A stretch of 15,817 bases of DNA from Oribacterium sp. (GCA_017940955.1 JAGAXP010000144.1:1-15817), one strand, 5' to 3'; shown: positions 7,893 to 14,174, counted from the stretch's first letter. Notes: generated by a model from the sequence alone, not told the origin. Program-made: numbers and translations.

Positions 7893-7920
7893 TTGACAAT
7901 TACATATAATTTGATATATC
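7893..7920 (+). promoter_or_regulatory. Promoter of candidate small RNA
   Basis: A consensus TTGACA (7893-7898) is followed after 16 bases by TATATC (7915-7920). There is no gene with a ribosome site close downstream. Confidence 0.45.
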
Positions 7921-7927
7921 TACAGTC

Positions 7928-8012
7928 AAATGGAGCGTCCTGCCAATAAGTGGACTTCGAAAATGGGTATAAGAAATTATACTATGAGAGGACTGTTTTC
8001 AGTCCTCTTTTT
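7928..8012 (+). ncRNA. Candidate small RNA of about 85 nt
   Basis: The interval from the expected start of the 7893-7920 promoter to the terminator at 7987-8012 is about 85 bases. A short frame beginning ATGGAGCGTCC crosses it but runs through the terminator and lacks a ribosome site, so a non-coding transcript is more likely than a peptide. No known RNA family is recognised. Confidence 0.35.
7987..8012 (+). terminator. Intrinsic terminator
   Basis: A perfect 9-bp stem (AGAGGACTG at 7987-7995 with CAGTCCTCT at 8000-8008), a TTTT loop and a trailing run of T. It ends the candidate small RNA. Confidence 0.85.
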
Positions 8013-8086
8013 ATTTTACTATCGGCGGATGATTTTATCCACAATCAGTACATTGAAAACTGCATGACAAACAGAGCATCCATATA

Positions 8087-8115
8087 AAAACAATCACCCG
8101 TCCAGTGATTGTTTT
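8087..8115 (+). terminator. Perfect 11-bp hairpin ending in TTTT
   Basis: AAAACAATCAC (8087-8097) pairs with GTGATTGTTTT (8105-8115) around a 7-base loop. The flanking A and T runs make it able to act as a terminator on either strand. Confidence 0.7.
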
Positions 8116-8116
8116 C

Positions 8117-8193
8117 CTCATCTGATATATTGGCAACATCACTAATGTTGCCAATATAAGGCAACAATGACATAATACAGATGAGATTTTTTT
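8117..8193 (+). promoter_or_regulatory. Switch-like nested hairpins with terminal T run
   Basis: An outer stem CTCATCTG/CAGATGAG (8117-8124 with 8178-8185) is followed by A and seven T, so it can form an intrinsic terminator. Inside it is a perfect 13-bp hairpin (8127-8139 with 8145-8157). The same TGTTGCC arm (8146-8152) can instead pair with a downstream GGCAACA (8160-8166). The element ends 20 bases before the GTG at 8213, the position of a transcription attenuator. No known riboswitch class is recognised. Confidence 0.5.
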
Positions 8194-8212
8194 AAAGAAA
8201 GAGGCTGATGCT

Positions 8213-8380
8213 GTGATCTATTGTGTAATTATAGGAGATATCAAATCATCCAAAATACTATCGGATATCGGTTCATGTTTGAGAAGGAAGTCAAAATCCA
8301 AGGAAAGTCTTTCAAAAGGTACAGGTATTCCGAGAGAGAAGTTTACAAGCTCTACAAACATATTGATGAACGAAAGGTAA
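8213..8380 (+). pseudogene. SatD-like 5' fragment
   Basis: A frame from GTG 8213, preceded by AAAGAGG at 8 bases, opens with VIYCVIIGDIKSSKIL, which resembles the start of SatD-family proteins (an IIGDI-x-x-S motif). The match ends there, the remaining residues are low-complexity Lys/Ser-rich, and a TAA stops it at 8378. The larger gene at 8275-8991 overlaps it in another frame. The best reading is that the translation start of a SatD-like gene has been joined by deletion to the interior of another gene. Confidence 0.35.
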
Positions 8381-8991
8381 AGGTCAGAGCAGAAACGGTA
8401 CAAAAAGGTTCTGGAAAGCTCATACGTGCATCTTTTAGTTCTTATGACAACCATGCGATTGATAAGGTTACGGAATGGCTTATAGTTCCAGATTCAAACG
8501 ATAAATGGGAGTATGAGTTTTATTATGATCCACTGAAGAACACTGGAAGACACAAACGAAGTGCCAAAGGATTTTCCATCCTAGAGGAATATCCATTGCC
8601 TGACATTGCTATCATAAAAAAGTCACGAGACAAACTACAATCTCTGCTACATGAGTTGGATAACGTAAGGGAGCTGAAGCTAATCAATGATAATTTAGTA
8701 TACATATATGGTAGGAATTGTAGCCTTTTACACGCATCGACTCCATCTGAAACCATTGCTTATAAGGCATATAATATGATTCCTGAAAAGACAAAAGAAG
8801 TTAAAAAATATCCTGGTGGTAAACACCCTACACCAGAAGCAGAGAAGTTCATTGACCACCTTTTGGAGCTTGGATCAGAGATAGAAAAAGAGTGTGCCGA
8901 CTTCTTAGAGAGCTACAGATCAGAACAGATAGCAAGGCTCACTAAAGAAATCAAGGATTTGATTGGAATAGACATAGAGACCCTCATTTAG
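8275..8991 (+). CDS. Hypothetical protein, possibly 5'-truncated
   Basis: The frame gives 238 residues from ATG 8275 (MFEKEVKIQGKSFKRYRYSE) or 256 from TTG 8221; neither has a ribosome site at the proper distance. I do not recognise the family. The N-terminal third is basic, the middle has NDKWEYEFYYDPLKNTGRHK and a helix with leucine spacing (SRDKLQSLLHELDNVRELK), and the C-terminal part (about 195-235) is a long charged helix with coiled-coil character (ELGSEIEKECADFLESYRSE). No signal peptide or membrane segment is seen. The only good ribosome site nearby belongs to the overlapping SatD-like frame, so this gene may have lost its own 5' end, or may be reached by frameshift or translational coupling. 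A hairpin at 9054-9095 follows it. Confidence 0.6.
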   Translation: MFEKEVKIQGKSFKRYRYSEREVYKLYKHIDERKVKVRAETVQKGSGKLIRASFSSYDNHAIDKVTEWLIVPDSNDKWEYEFYYDPLKNTGRHKRSAKGFSILEEYPLPDIAIIKKSRDKLQSLLHELDNVRELKLINDNLVYIYGRNCSLLHASTPSETIAYKAYNMIPEKTKEVKKYPGGKHPTPEAEKFIDHLLELGSEIEKECADFLESYRSEQIARLTKEIKDLIGIDIETLI

Positions 8992-9053
8992 TGCCTCCAA
9001 ATATCTTCATCCCCGGATTCCAATTCAAAATTATCTGATAATAGAACTCTTTA

Positions 9054-9095
9054 AACCATCCAATACTTGTTATGTAAACATGGAATTGGATGGTT
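9054..9095 (+). terminator. Perfect 11-bp stem with 20-base loop
   Basis: AACCATCCAAT (9054-9064) pairs with ATTGGATGGTT (9085-9095). It lies about 60 bases after the 8275-8991 gene and has only a weak T run after it, so termination is plausible rather than clear. The bases from 9096 to 9262 hold no gene; a short open frame (RALADASDKTFYLQK) there has no start signals. Confidence 0.5.
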
Positions 9096-9262
9096 CTGAG
9101 ATTTTGATATGGATACAGGTTTGAACCTTTTTATGAATCTCAATAAAACAGATTAATCCAAGTATGTTTATCAAGACAGACAAACAGAGTGATACTACAA
9201 CAGGAGCCTACAAAGGATACTCTGACCATGCGGGCGCTTGCAGATGCGTCCGATAAGACATT

Positions 9263-10312
9263 TTACCTGCAAAAAATATCGATATACTCACTGAATAATG
9301 GAAGAGAGGTCTTTGCTTTTCCGTAAGATGACATATCTATGAGCCCGCTTTTTTGCAGGATGTCTCTGTAGGTCGAAAAATTGTTGCTGTCCATGTTGAG
9401 CTGTTGCTTCAATATGGAAACGGCACCTCCATCTTTATATATCGAAATCATTTTGAGGACCTCACGTTCTTTTACTGAAAGCTCTCTCCATATTTTTTCA
9501 TATGCATTATCAAACAGTTCAGTTTTGAAATCCTTGTAGATTTCATCGGAAAAAACCTTGTCCCTGGAGTCAAATATTAAATGGCCAAGTATCTGGAAGG
9601 CATACGTGTATCCGCCGGTAAGTTTTGCCAGCTTGATTGCATCATCTTCAGGCAGATTCAGGATTTTCTCAAACTCCCTGGCGATTCTGATTTCACTGAG
9701 AGGGCCAAGTGTGATCTTTGCGGCTCTTTTTAAAAAGGATAATGATCTATTATTATAGAGAGCTCTGTAATTCTTATATGTTCCGGCCATTAACACATAT
9801 AAAGGGAGGTCTTCATTTATACAATGAAGATAATATTCCGTAAAGGTCCGTATGGAAGAAGAGTTGCTAATGTCGTCAATGGTGATGATTAACTTTTTTT
9901 CATTGTTCTTGATGAGCAGCAATAATTGATCAAGAACGTATCTGATATCGCCATCATTAGAATCGGAATTGATAGGCAAGGTGGGTAAAGGCACAGATGG
10001 ATCCTTTGGTGATAGAGATGTGGCTGCAATGTTGTTAAGCTGATAATTCATTGTTTGGAGTATAGGTTCTTCTGAATCTATATTGATATGAATCCAGGAC
10101 TTATCCTCTTTGATCTTAGTGGTCACAGATGTCATCAATGTGGTCTTTCCCATGCCTCTGGCCCCGATAATGACATATATATGTGACAAAGGTATAACAG
10201 ACATAAATGTCTTTAGGATTGACTCTTCCTCATCTGCTCGTCTGATGTACAATGCAGACTTTGCCCCTAAACTTAGACTGAACGGATTGCTTGTATATTC
10301 TTCATGTTTCAT
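9263..10312 (-). CDS. Orc1/Cdc6-like AAA+ ATPase with winged helix
   Basis: A 349-residue P-loop ATPase. Near the N-terminus NPFSLSLG matches the NPF motif common in this ATPase group. Walker A is GARGMGKTT (G50 to T58), Walker B LIITIDDIS (D146, D147), a sensor-1-like strand LYVLMAGTY follows at about 171-179, and LTGGYTYAFQILG (231-243) sits where sensor 2 is expected. Residues about 275-345 form a winged-helix domain (SVKEREVLKMISIYKDGG, then YRDILQKSGLI). Proteins of this design are found in phages, islands and plasmids; roles include DNA remodelling, regulation and STAND-like sensing, and I cannot choose among them. It is a single gene. The start has no Shine-Dalgarno; instead a 29-bp-period repeat runs up to the ATG, suggesting the protein or a partner binds there. 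Confidence 0.82.
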   Translation of the reverse strand: MKHEEYTSNPFSLSLGAKSALYIRRADEEESILKTFMSVIPLSHIYVIIGARGMGKTTLMTSVTTKIKEDKSWIHINIDSEEPILQTMNYQLNNIAATSLSPKDPSVPLPTLPINSDSNDGDIRYVLDQLLLLIKNNEKKLIITIDDISNSSSIRTFTEYYLHCINEDLPLYVLMAGTYKNYRALYNNRSLSFLKRAAKITLGPLSEIRIAREFEKILNLPEDDAIKLAKLTGGYTYAFQILGHLIFDSRDKVFSDEIYKDFKTELFDNAYEKIWRELSVKEREVLKMISIYKDGGAVSILKQQLNMDSNNFSTYRDILQKSGLIDMSSYGKAKTSLPLFSEYIDIFCR

Positions 10313-10315
10313 AAC

Positions 10316-10383
10316 TTACTACCATTTATTATAATTATCACACCTTACTACTATTATATAAATACATTACTATTTACTACTAC
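10316..10383 (-). promoter_or_regulatory. 29-bp-period repeat at ATPase start
   Basis: TTACTACYAY occurs at 10316, 10345 and 10374, exactly 29 bp apart, with a further related copy (TTACTATTTA) at 10367. TATAAT-like boxes on the minus strand lie at 10358-10353 and 10333-10328, between repeats. The first copy is only three bases from the ATPase ATG. The arrangement looks like an operator array for that gene. Confidence 0.55.
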
Positions 10384-10730
10384 TTTGGACAAGTAGCATT
10401 TTATATGGAGAAGCTGCATTGAAATTAAGCAGAATAAGATAGATGTAAGGCAAATACGAAGGCGTGTAATTACTATTCATTATTAACGATCACTTCAAAA
10501 ACATTTGATATTTAAAAGAACTAGTGTTTCTTGAGGCAAAAAGTAAAGACTTGTTTAGGCATAGAACCAAGGATATCTTGAGCATAATGGTTTAACAAAT
10601 AAGCAGGTCATCACAAATCTGTTAAATGGCTTATTTATCATATTTTACACAAAAGAGTTATAGTCCAGGCCAACAGATATATGGCGACTATGTTATTTGC
10701 ACCAGTGTATGTGATTTCAGACACGTTATC
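10384..10730. other. Intergenic stretch without a gene
   Basis: No supported gene. The only structure I see is an 8-bp stem AAATAAGC/GCTTATTT (10597-10604 with 10629-10636) around a 24-base loop. Open frames here are short and lack ribosome sites. Confidence 0.5.
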
Positions 10731-10943
10731 CTTCTTCCTTCTTTCATCTTCCTTCCTGCTCTTCCATGCCCTTCCCTTTTTTCTCCGTATTCTTTTCCTT
10801 TTTTGAATACGGGATCAGATTCAGGAATCCGGATTTTCTCTTTTTTTTGGAATATAATTGGAAAAAAGAGGAGGAAAAAGATGAAAAGCTGAGGAGGAAG
10901 TAATTGGAGAGAGGGAAGAAGGAAGAGGAAAGAGGAAAGAAGG
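10731..10943. repeat. Polypyrimidine/polypurine imperfect inverted repeat
   Basis: About 75 bases that are almost all C and T (10731-10806) are mirrored by about 85 bases that are almost all A and G (10860-10943), with a mixed centre. The outer ends pair 11 of 12 (10737-10748 with 10932-10943). Two better stems lie inside: CCGTATTC/GAATACGG (10785-10792 with 10805-10812) and CTCTTTTTT/AAAAAAGAG (10838-10846 with 10862-10870). Frames over this region encode Ser/Phe- or Lys/Glu-rich strings and are not genes. Confidence 0.65.
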
Positions 10944-11045
10944 TATCTAAAGCTGGCTCGAGAATCGCTCTTATGGGGGTCCTGTGCATTATAAACTGAC
11001 TGCCAAGATAAGTACTGGTCTATTATTATGTCCAGTCGTTGCTGC

Positions 11046-11079
11046 TTTAGAAAACTGGTTCAAGTCCCGGTTTTCTAAA
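11046..11079 (+). ncRNA. tRNA T-arm/acceptor-like hairpin
   Basis: A continuous 13-bp stem (11046-11058 with 11067-11079, one T-G wobble) closes the loop TTCAAGTC. The top, CTGG-TTCAAGT-CCCGG, has the GTTCRANYC signature of a tRNA T-arm, and the lower stem stands in for an acceptor stem. No D-arm or anticodon arm is present, so it is not a tRNA. It may be an RNA minihelix mimic, a DNA site, or the scar of a tRNA-targeted insertion. It lies upstream of the predicted repair-operon promoter. Confidence 0.4.
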
Positions 11080-11083
11080 ATAA

Positions 11084-11129
11084 AGCTACCTGTAAACCAT
11101 CACTTTATTGACCTTGGTTGGCAGGAGCT
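11084..11129. promoter_or_regulatory. Interrupted palindrome over the -35 box
   Basis: AGCT-a-CCTG (11084-11092) is the inverted match of CAGGAGCT (11122-11129), with one extra base, and inside it AACCA (11095-11099) matches TGGTT (11115-11119). The palindrome brackets the predicted -35 box of the repair operon, so it may be an operator. Confidence 0.4.
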
Positions 11130-11136
11130 GTAAACT
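11108..11136 (+). promoter_or_regulatory. Predicted promoter of RNA-repair operon
   Basis: TTGACC (11108-11113), a 17-base spacer and TAAACT (11131-11136) match sigma-A at 9 of 12 positions. Transcription would begin near 11143, giving about 47 untranslated bases before the leader peptide. TGCTCC/GGAGCA forms a 6-bp hairpin just before the leader ribosome site. Confidence 0.5.
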
Positions 11137-11189
11137 TAACAAGTAATTTTTGATTTTATTGCTCCTTGGGAGCAGAAAGGAGGACGATC

Positions 11190-11270
11190 ATGAAGCGTAT
11201 GATGACTAATTATTATTTTGTAACTGAAAACAACAGAGGCATGGTTGTCCGCTGTCTTTTTGGCTGTTAA
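11190..11270 (+). CDS. 26-codon leader peptide of repair operon
   Basis: A short frame starts MKRMMTNYYFVTENNRGMVV and ends RCLFGC. ATG 11190 is preceded by AAAGGAGG at a good spacing, one of the best ribosome sites in the window, and the stop lies 66 bases before the rtcB start. It is not hydrophobic enough for a membrane peptide and is unlike known toxins. Codons 15-18 contain CAGAGGCATG, which can pair with the strand that otherwise covers the rtcB ribosome site, so its translation is placed to control rtcB. A conserved microprotein with its own function is the alternative. Confidence 0.6.
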   Translation: MKRMMTNYYFVTENNRGMVVRCLFGC

Positions 11271-11330
11271 TTCTATCAGTTTATCCATTTTTTGAACGGA
11301 CGATTTACATGACCTCTGAATATCGGAGGT
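11234..11330 (+). promoter_or_regulatory. Translational attenuator between leader and rtcB
   Basis: ACCTCTG (11312-11318) and CGGAGGT (11324-11330) form a 7-bp stem with a 5-base loop that buries GGAGG, the rtcB ribosome site. The same left arm can pair instead with leader codons: CAGAGG (11234-11239) with CCTCTG (11313-11318), and CATG (11240-11243) with CATG (11308-11311), ten pairs with one bulged base. The two folds exclude each other. A ribosome stalled in the first 10 or so leader codons would leave the second fold available and expose the rtcB site; one paused near the stop would favour the closed fold. Confidence 0.6.
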
Positions 11331-11336
11331 TTTATT

Positions 11337-12473
11337 TTGATACAAATAAAAGGAAAATATGCTGATGCTAAGATAATGTGCATCGGCAACATAGAAGATG
11401 GGAACGTAGAGCAGTATGCTATCGACCAGATCAGGATGATAGCAGATATGGAGGCTTCAAAAGGAAGCTCGATTTGTGTCATGCCGGATGTCCATCCGGG
11501 GAAGGTAGGCCCTATCGGGCTCACAATGACTGTAAAGGGTGCTATTGTTCCGGCTCTTATAGGCATTGATATCGGATGCGGTATGAGCATGGTGCGTATC
11601 GGAAAGATACGAAAGGATTTCCAGAAACTTGATACGGTCATAAGGGACAATGTACCTGCAGGATTTAAGATTCGGAATACGGCTCATAGAAATGCGGAAG
11701 AGTTTGACATTGGCAGCCTCAAATGCGGGAAGCATATAAGAGATGAAAAGGCATTGCGGAGTCTTGGAACTCTCGGTGGTGGAAATCATTTTATCGAGAT
11801 CGATAGGGATGAAGAAGGTGAAGGATATCTCATCGTTCACAGCGGAAGCCGTCATCTTGGCAAAGAAGTGGCCGAGTACTATATGGATAAAGGCCATAAG
11901 CTTTTGAAGGAACAGGGGAAAGATATACCGTATGAGCTCACGTATCTTACAGATGAGCTGCTTTCAGACTATATACATGATGTTAGGATGGTGCAGGAAT
12001 ATGCAGAACTGAACAGAAGCATCATGATAAAAGAGATCTGCAAAGGCATGAAATGGAAAACAGGTGAAGAAAAGAGCTGTATCCATAATTACATCGAAGA
12101 GGCTGCTAATTATGTGATGATCAGAAAAGGTGCAATATCTGCCCAAATAGACGAGGACGTCATCATTCCCATAAACATGCGGGATGGGGTGATACTCGGG
12201 AAGGGAAAAGGAAACACTGAATGGAACTGTTCAGCTCCACATGGTGCCGGAAGGATAATGTCCAGGGATGCCGTTCCCTCAGTACATACTGTTTCTGAAT
12301 TTAAAGCTTCCATGAAAGGGATATACACAAGCTGTATAGGAAAAGAGACTCTTGATGAAGCTCCTTTTGCATACAGAGACATGGATTATATCAGAAATGC
12401 TGTAGGTGACAGCGTTGAGATCACAAAGATCCTTAAGCCTGTATATAACTATAAGGGAGGCAATGAGAGATGA
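11337..12473 (+). CDS. rtcB: RtcB-family RNA ligase (repair clade)
   Basis: RtcB joins RNA 3'-phosphate or 2',3'-cyclic-phosphate ends to 5'-OH ends using Mn2+ and GTP. This 378-residue protein shows the family's active site: DVHPG (51-55), the metal-binding GIDIGCGM (D78, C81), GTLGGGNHFIE (N150, H151), VHSGSRH (H168), and SAPHGAGRIMSR, in which H302 is the residue expected to be guanylylated. At under 400 residues it is of the short type found next to prfH rather than the longer RtcB/archease form. The start is TTG 11337, with GGAGG at 7 bases; that site can be hidden in a hairpin, so rtcB output is probably set by the leader. Its stop overlaps the prfH start by 4 bases. Family work links such RtcB proteins to resealing of nicked ribosomal RNA. 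Confidence 0.95.
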   Translation: MIQIKGKYADAKIMCIGNIEDGNVEQYAIDQIRMIADMEASKGSSICVMPDVHPGKVGPIGLTMTVKGAIVPALIGIDIGCGMSMVRIGKIRKDFQKLDTVIRDNVPAGFKIRNTAHRNAEEFDIGSLKCGKHIRDEKALRSLGTLGGGNHFIEIDRDEEGEGYLIVHSGSRHLGKEVAEYYMDKGHKLLKEQGKDIPYELTYLTDELLSDYIHDVRMVQEYAELNRSIMIKEICKGMKWKTGEEKSCIHNYIEEAANYVMIRKGAISAQIDEDVIIPINMRDGVILGKGKGNTEWNCSAPHGAGRIMSRDAVPSVHTVSEFKASMKGIYTSCIGKETLDEAPFAYRDMDYIRNAVGDSVEITKILKPVYNYKGGNER

Positions 12474-13084
12474 TAATGCAGATAAGTTCCGGGATGGGTC
12501 CGGTAGAATGCAGGGCGGCTGTTGGCGGAATATACAGGGAACTCAAAAAAGAGTTCCCTGATATAGATATGGTAACTTCTGTGAAAGGTGAAGTAGATGG
12601 AGCTTTTTCGTCTATCATTTTTAGTTCCGAGCAGGATTTATCGGAGATTAAAGGCACCATGCTGTGGATCTGTAAGAGCAGCTACAGACCCGGGCATAAG
12701 AGAAAGAACTGGTTCGTGGATGTAAGCATTATTACGGAAGCAGAGGAAGTGGATGCCGGACTTACGAAGGAAAAGATAAAGATAGAGAAGTTCCATAGCG
12801 GAGGTCCCGGAGGCCAGAATGTCAATAAGGTCGAGACCGGAGTCCGTGTGACACACCTGCCTACAGGGATAACAGTATCATCAATAAAGGAACGTTCCCA
12901 GCAAGCAAATATCCAGGATGCCCTGAAGAAGCTTACATCGATACTTCGAGAGATCAACACGGCAAATAAGGATAAGCAAAAAAATGATGCCTGGAGCAGA
13001 CATGCGCAGATAGTGAGAGGTAATCCTGTGCGTACGTATGAGGGTGCAGATTTCAGATTGAAAAAAGCCGAAAAATCTGACTAA
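12470..13084 (+). CDS. prfH: Peptide chain release factor H
   Basis: PrfH is a release-factor homologue that keeps the peptidyl-tRNA hydrolysis domain but lacks the codon-reading domain of RF1 and RF2. The 204-residue protein begins with the family-typical MQISSGMGPVECRAAVGGIY and carries the catalytic GGQ at 114-116 in SGGPGGQNVNKVETGVRVTH; the C-terminus is basic. RF1 and RF2 are about 360 residues, so the shorter length is expected. Published work on this family shows PrfH acting on ribosomes cut in the 16S decoding centre, where normal factors fail, before RtcB repairs the RNA. ATG 12470 overlaps the rtcB stop (ATGA), so the two are translationally coupled; a second ATG two codons later is an equally plausible start. 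Confidence 0.95.
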   Translation: MIMQISSGMGPVECRAAVGGIYRELKKEFPDIDMVTSVKGEVDGAFSSIIFSSEQDLSEIKGTMLWICKSSYRPGHKRKNWFVDVSIITEAEEVDAGLTKEKIKIEKFHSGGPGGQNVNKVETGVRVTHLPTGITVSSIKERSQQANIQDALKKLTSILREINTANKDKQKNDAWSRHAQIVRGNPVRTYEGADFRLKKAEKSD

Positions 13085-13111
13085 TAGATAGTTTAGAAGG
13101 GAGAAAGACCT

Positions 13112-13399
13112 ATGAAGATATGGTTGGATGACCTACGCCCAGTGCCGGAAGGGTATGAAGGCGTAAAGTCAGTAAATGAAGCCATTGCACTTATTGAGGA
13201 AGCCGAAAGAGATGGCATTGAGATTGAAGTCCTGGATCTCGATCATGATCTCGGAGACTATTACTGTGAGGGAGGCGACGGAATAAAGCTTTTGGACTGG
13301 CTGGCAGAAAGGGAGACATTTTATCCTATAGAGATACATACCTCTAACCCCGTGGGCAGGGCGAATATGGAAAGACTTATAGCAAGGTACTGGGAGTAA
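13112..13399 (+). CDS. Cyclic-phosphate-processing receiver-like protein
   Basis: This 95-residue protein is a stand-alone receiver-like fold of the type named cREC or cyclic-phosphate-processing receiver in comparative studies of RNA-repair operons. It has the expected short motifs: IWLDDLRP at the N-terminus (acidic pair D6, D7), LDLDHDLG (42-49) and the His/Asn-containing IHTSNPVGRANM near the C-terminus. These replace the phosphorylation logic of true response regulators, and there is no output domain. The proposed job is opening cyclic phosphates, either RNA 2',3' ends or the ADP-ribose cyclic phosphate made by the neighbouring KptA; activity is inferred. It follows prfH by 27 bases, with GGGAG upstream, and kptA starts 5 bases after it. 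Confidence 0.85.
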   Translation: MKIWLDDLRPVPEGYEGVKSVNEAIALIEEAERDGIEIEVLDLDHDLGDYYCEGGDGIKLLDWLAERETFYPIEIHTSNPVGRANMERLIARYWE

Positions 13400-13404
13400 G
13401 GGAA

Positions 13405-13944
13405 ATGAATGAAAGAGAAACAAGTAAATTTATATCACTGATACTTAGGCACAAGCCGGAGGTAATCGGAATAACTCTTGATGAACATGGATGGGCAAAT
13501 GTTGATGAGCTTATAACAGGCATCAATAAAACGCATACTCTGGATATGGATATTTTAGAGCACATAGTCGCAGAGGATGAGAAACAGAGGTACTCATTTA
13601 ATGAGGACAAAACTCTTATTCGTGCAAATCAGGGGCATTCTATCCCTGTGGATGTGGAACTAGAAGAAGTGGAGCCACCTGAGATACTCTATCATGGTAC
13701 CGGTGAAAAGTATGTTAAATATATTGACGAGCAAGGTCTGATTCCTAAATCCAGATTGTATGTTCATCTGTCTAAGGATGAGGAGACAGCCCGTAAAGTC
13801 GGTTGCAGACACGGGAAACCGGTAATCTATATAGTTAAGAGTGGTGAAATGTTTCGGGATCATGAACAATTCTATCGTTCCGTAAACGGAGTGTGGCTTA
13901 CGAAACATGTTCCGGCTCATTATTTAAGTAGAATGCAGAAGTGA
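13405..13944 (+). CDS. kptA: RNA 2'-phosphotransferase, Tpt1/KptA family
   Basis: KptA transfers an internal RNA 2'-phosphate to NAD+, releasing nicotinamide and ADP-ribose 1'',2''-cyclic phosphate; some family members also cap RNA 5'-phosphates with ADP-ribose. The 179-residue protein has the usual two-lobe layout: an N-terminal winged helix with FISLILRHKPE (R15, H16) and HGWANVDELI, the IRANQGHS motif (R73, H78), then the NAD-binding lobe with LYHGTGEKY (H97) and RLYVHLSKDEETA (R117). These are the conserved R-H-R-R positions of the family. It is the last gene of the operon. Since RtcB joints carry no 2'-phosphate, KptA here may act on ends or joints made by another route. No strong terminator is seen after it. 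Confidence 0.93.
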   Translation: MNERETSKFISLILRHKPEVIGITLDEHGWANVDELITGINKTHTLDMDILEHIVAEDEKQRYSFNEDKTLIRANQGHSIPVDVELEEVEPPEILYHGTGEKYVKYIDEQGLIPKSRLYVHLSKDEETARKVGCRHGKPVIYIVKSGEMFRDHEQFYRSVNGVWLTKHVPAHYLSRMQK

Positions 13945-14159
13945 TAAGCAACATTTAAATGTAGCCGATTGTATTCTTATACAAGGCTGTAAGAAGTCAT
14001 GTAAAGGCTCCAAATTGCCAAAAAAGAGATAATCTGGTTATTAGATTTTCTTCTAACTCACGGTGATTTGCCAATTATATCAAAAATCGTATTGATACAT
14101 ACTTTGTACGAATAAATACTTTTTATATCGAGACTATATCTATAGCGCTAGTAAAGAAG
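13945..14159. other. Intergenic spacer after kptA
   Basis: This AT-rich spacer holds no gene. TTGATA near 14093 with TAAATA near 14114 could be a weak promoter for the lipoprotein gene, with a shorter than ideal spacing. No clear terminator for the repair operon is visible. Confidence 0.3.
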
Positions 14160-14174
14160 ATGGAGGGGGGTAAA

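Noticed and set aside
9160..9262. Possible coding fragment (RALADASDKTFYLQK)
   Set aside because: It is short, has no start signals, and runs into the antisense of the ATPase gene.
10626..10989. Open frames over the pyrimidine/purine tracts on both strands
   Set aside because: They encode low-complexity Ser/Phe or Lys/Glu strings caused by base composition and lack ribosome sites.
11040..11080. Complete tRNA gene
   Set aside because: Only a T-arm-like top and a stem directly beneath it exist; there is no D-arm, anticodon arm or CCA.
11309..11365. Second short leader frame overlapping the rtcB start
   Set aside because: An 18-codon frame begins at ATG 11309 after a GGACGAT repeat, but it has no real ribosome site and its start lies inside the attenuator pairing region.
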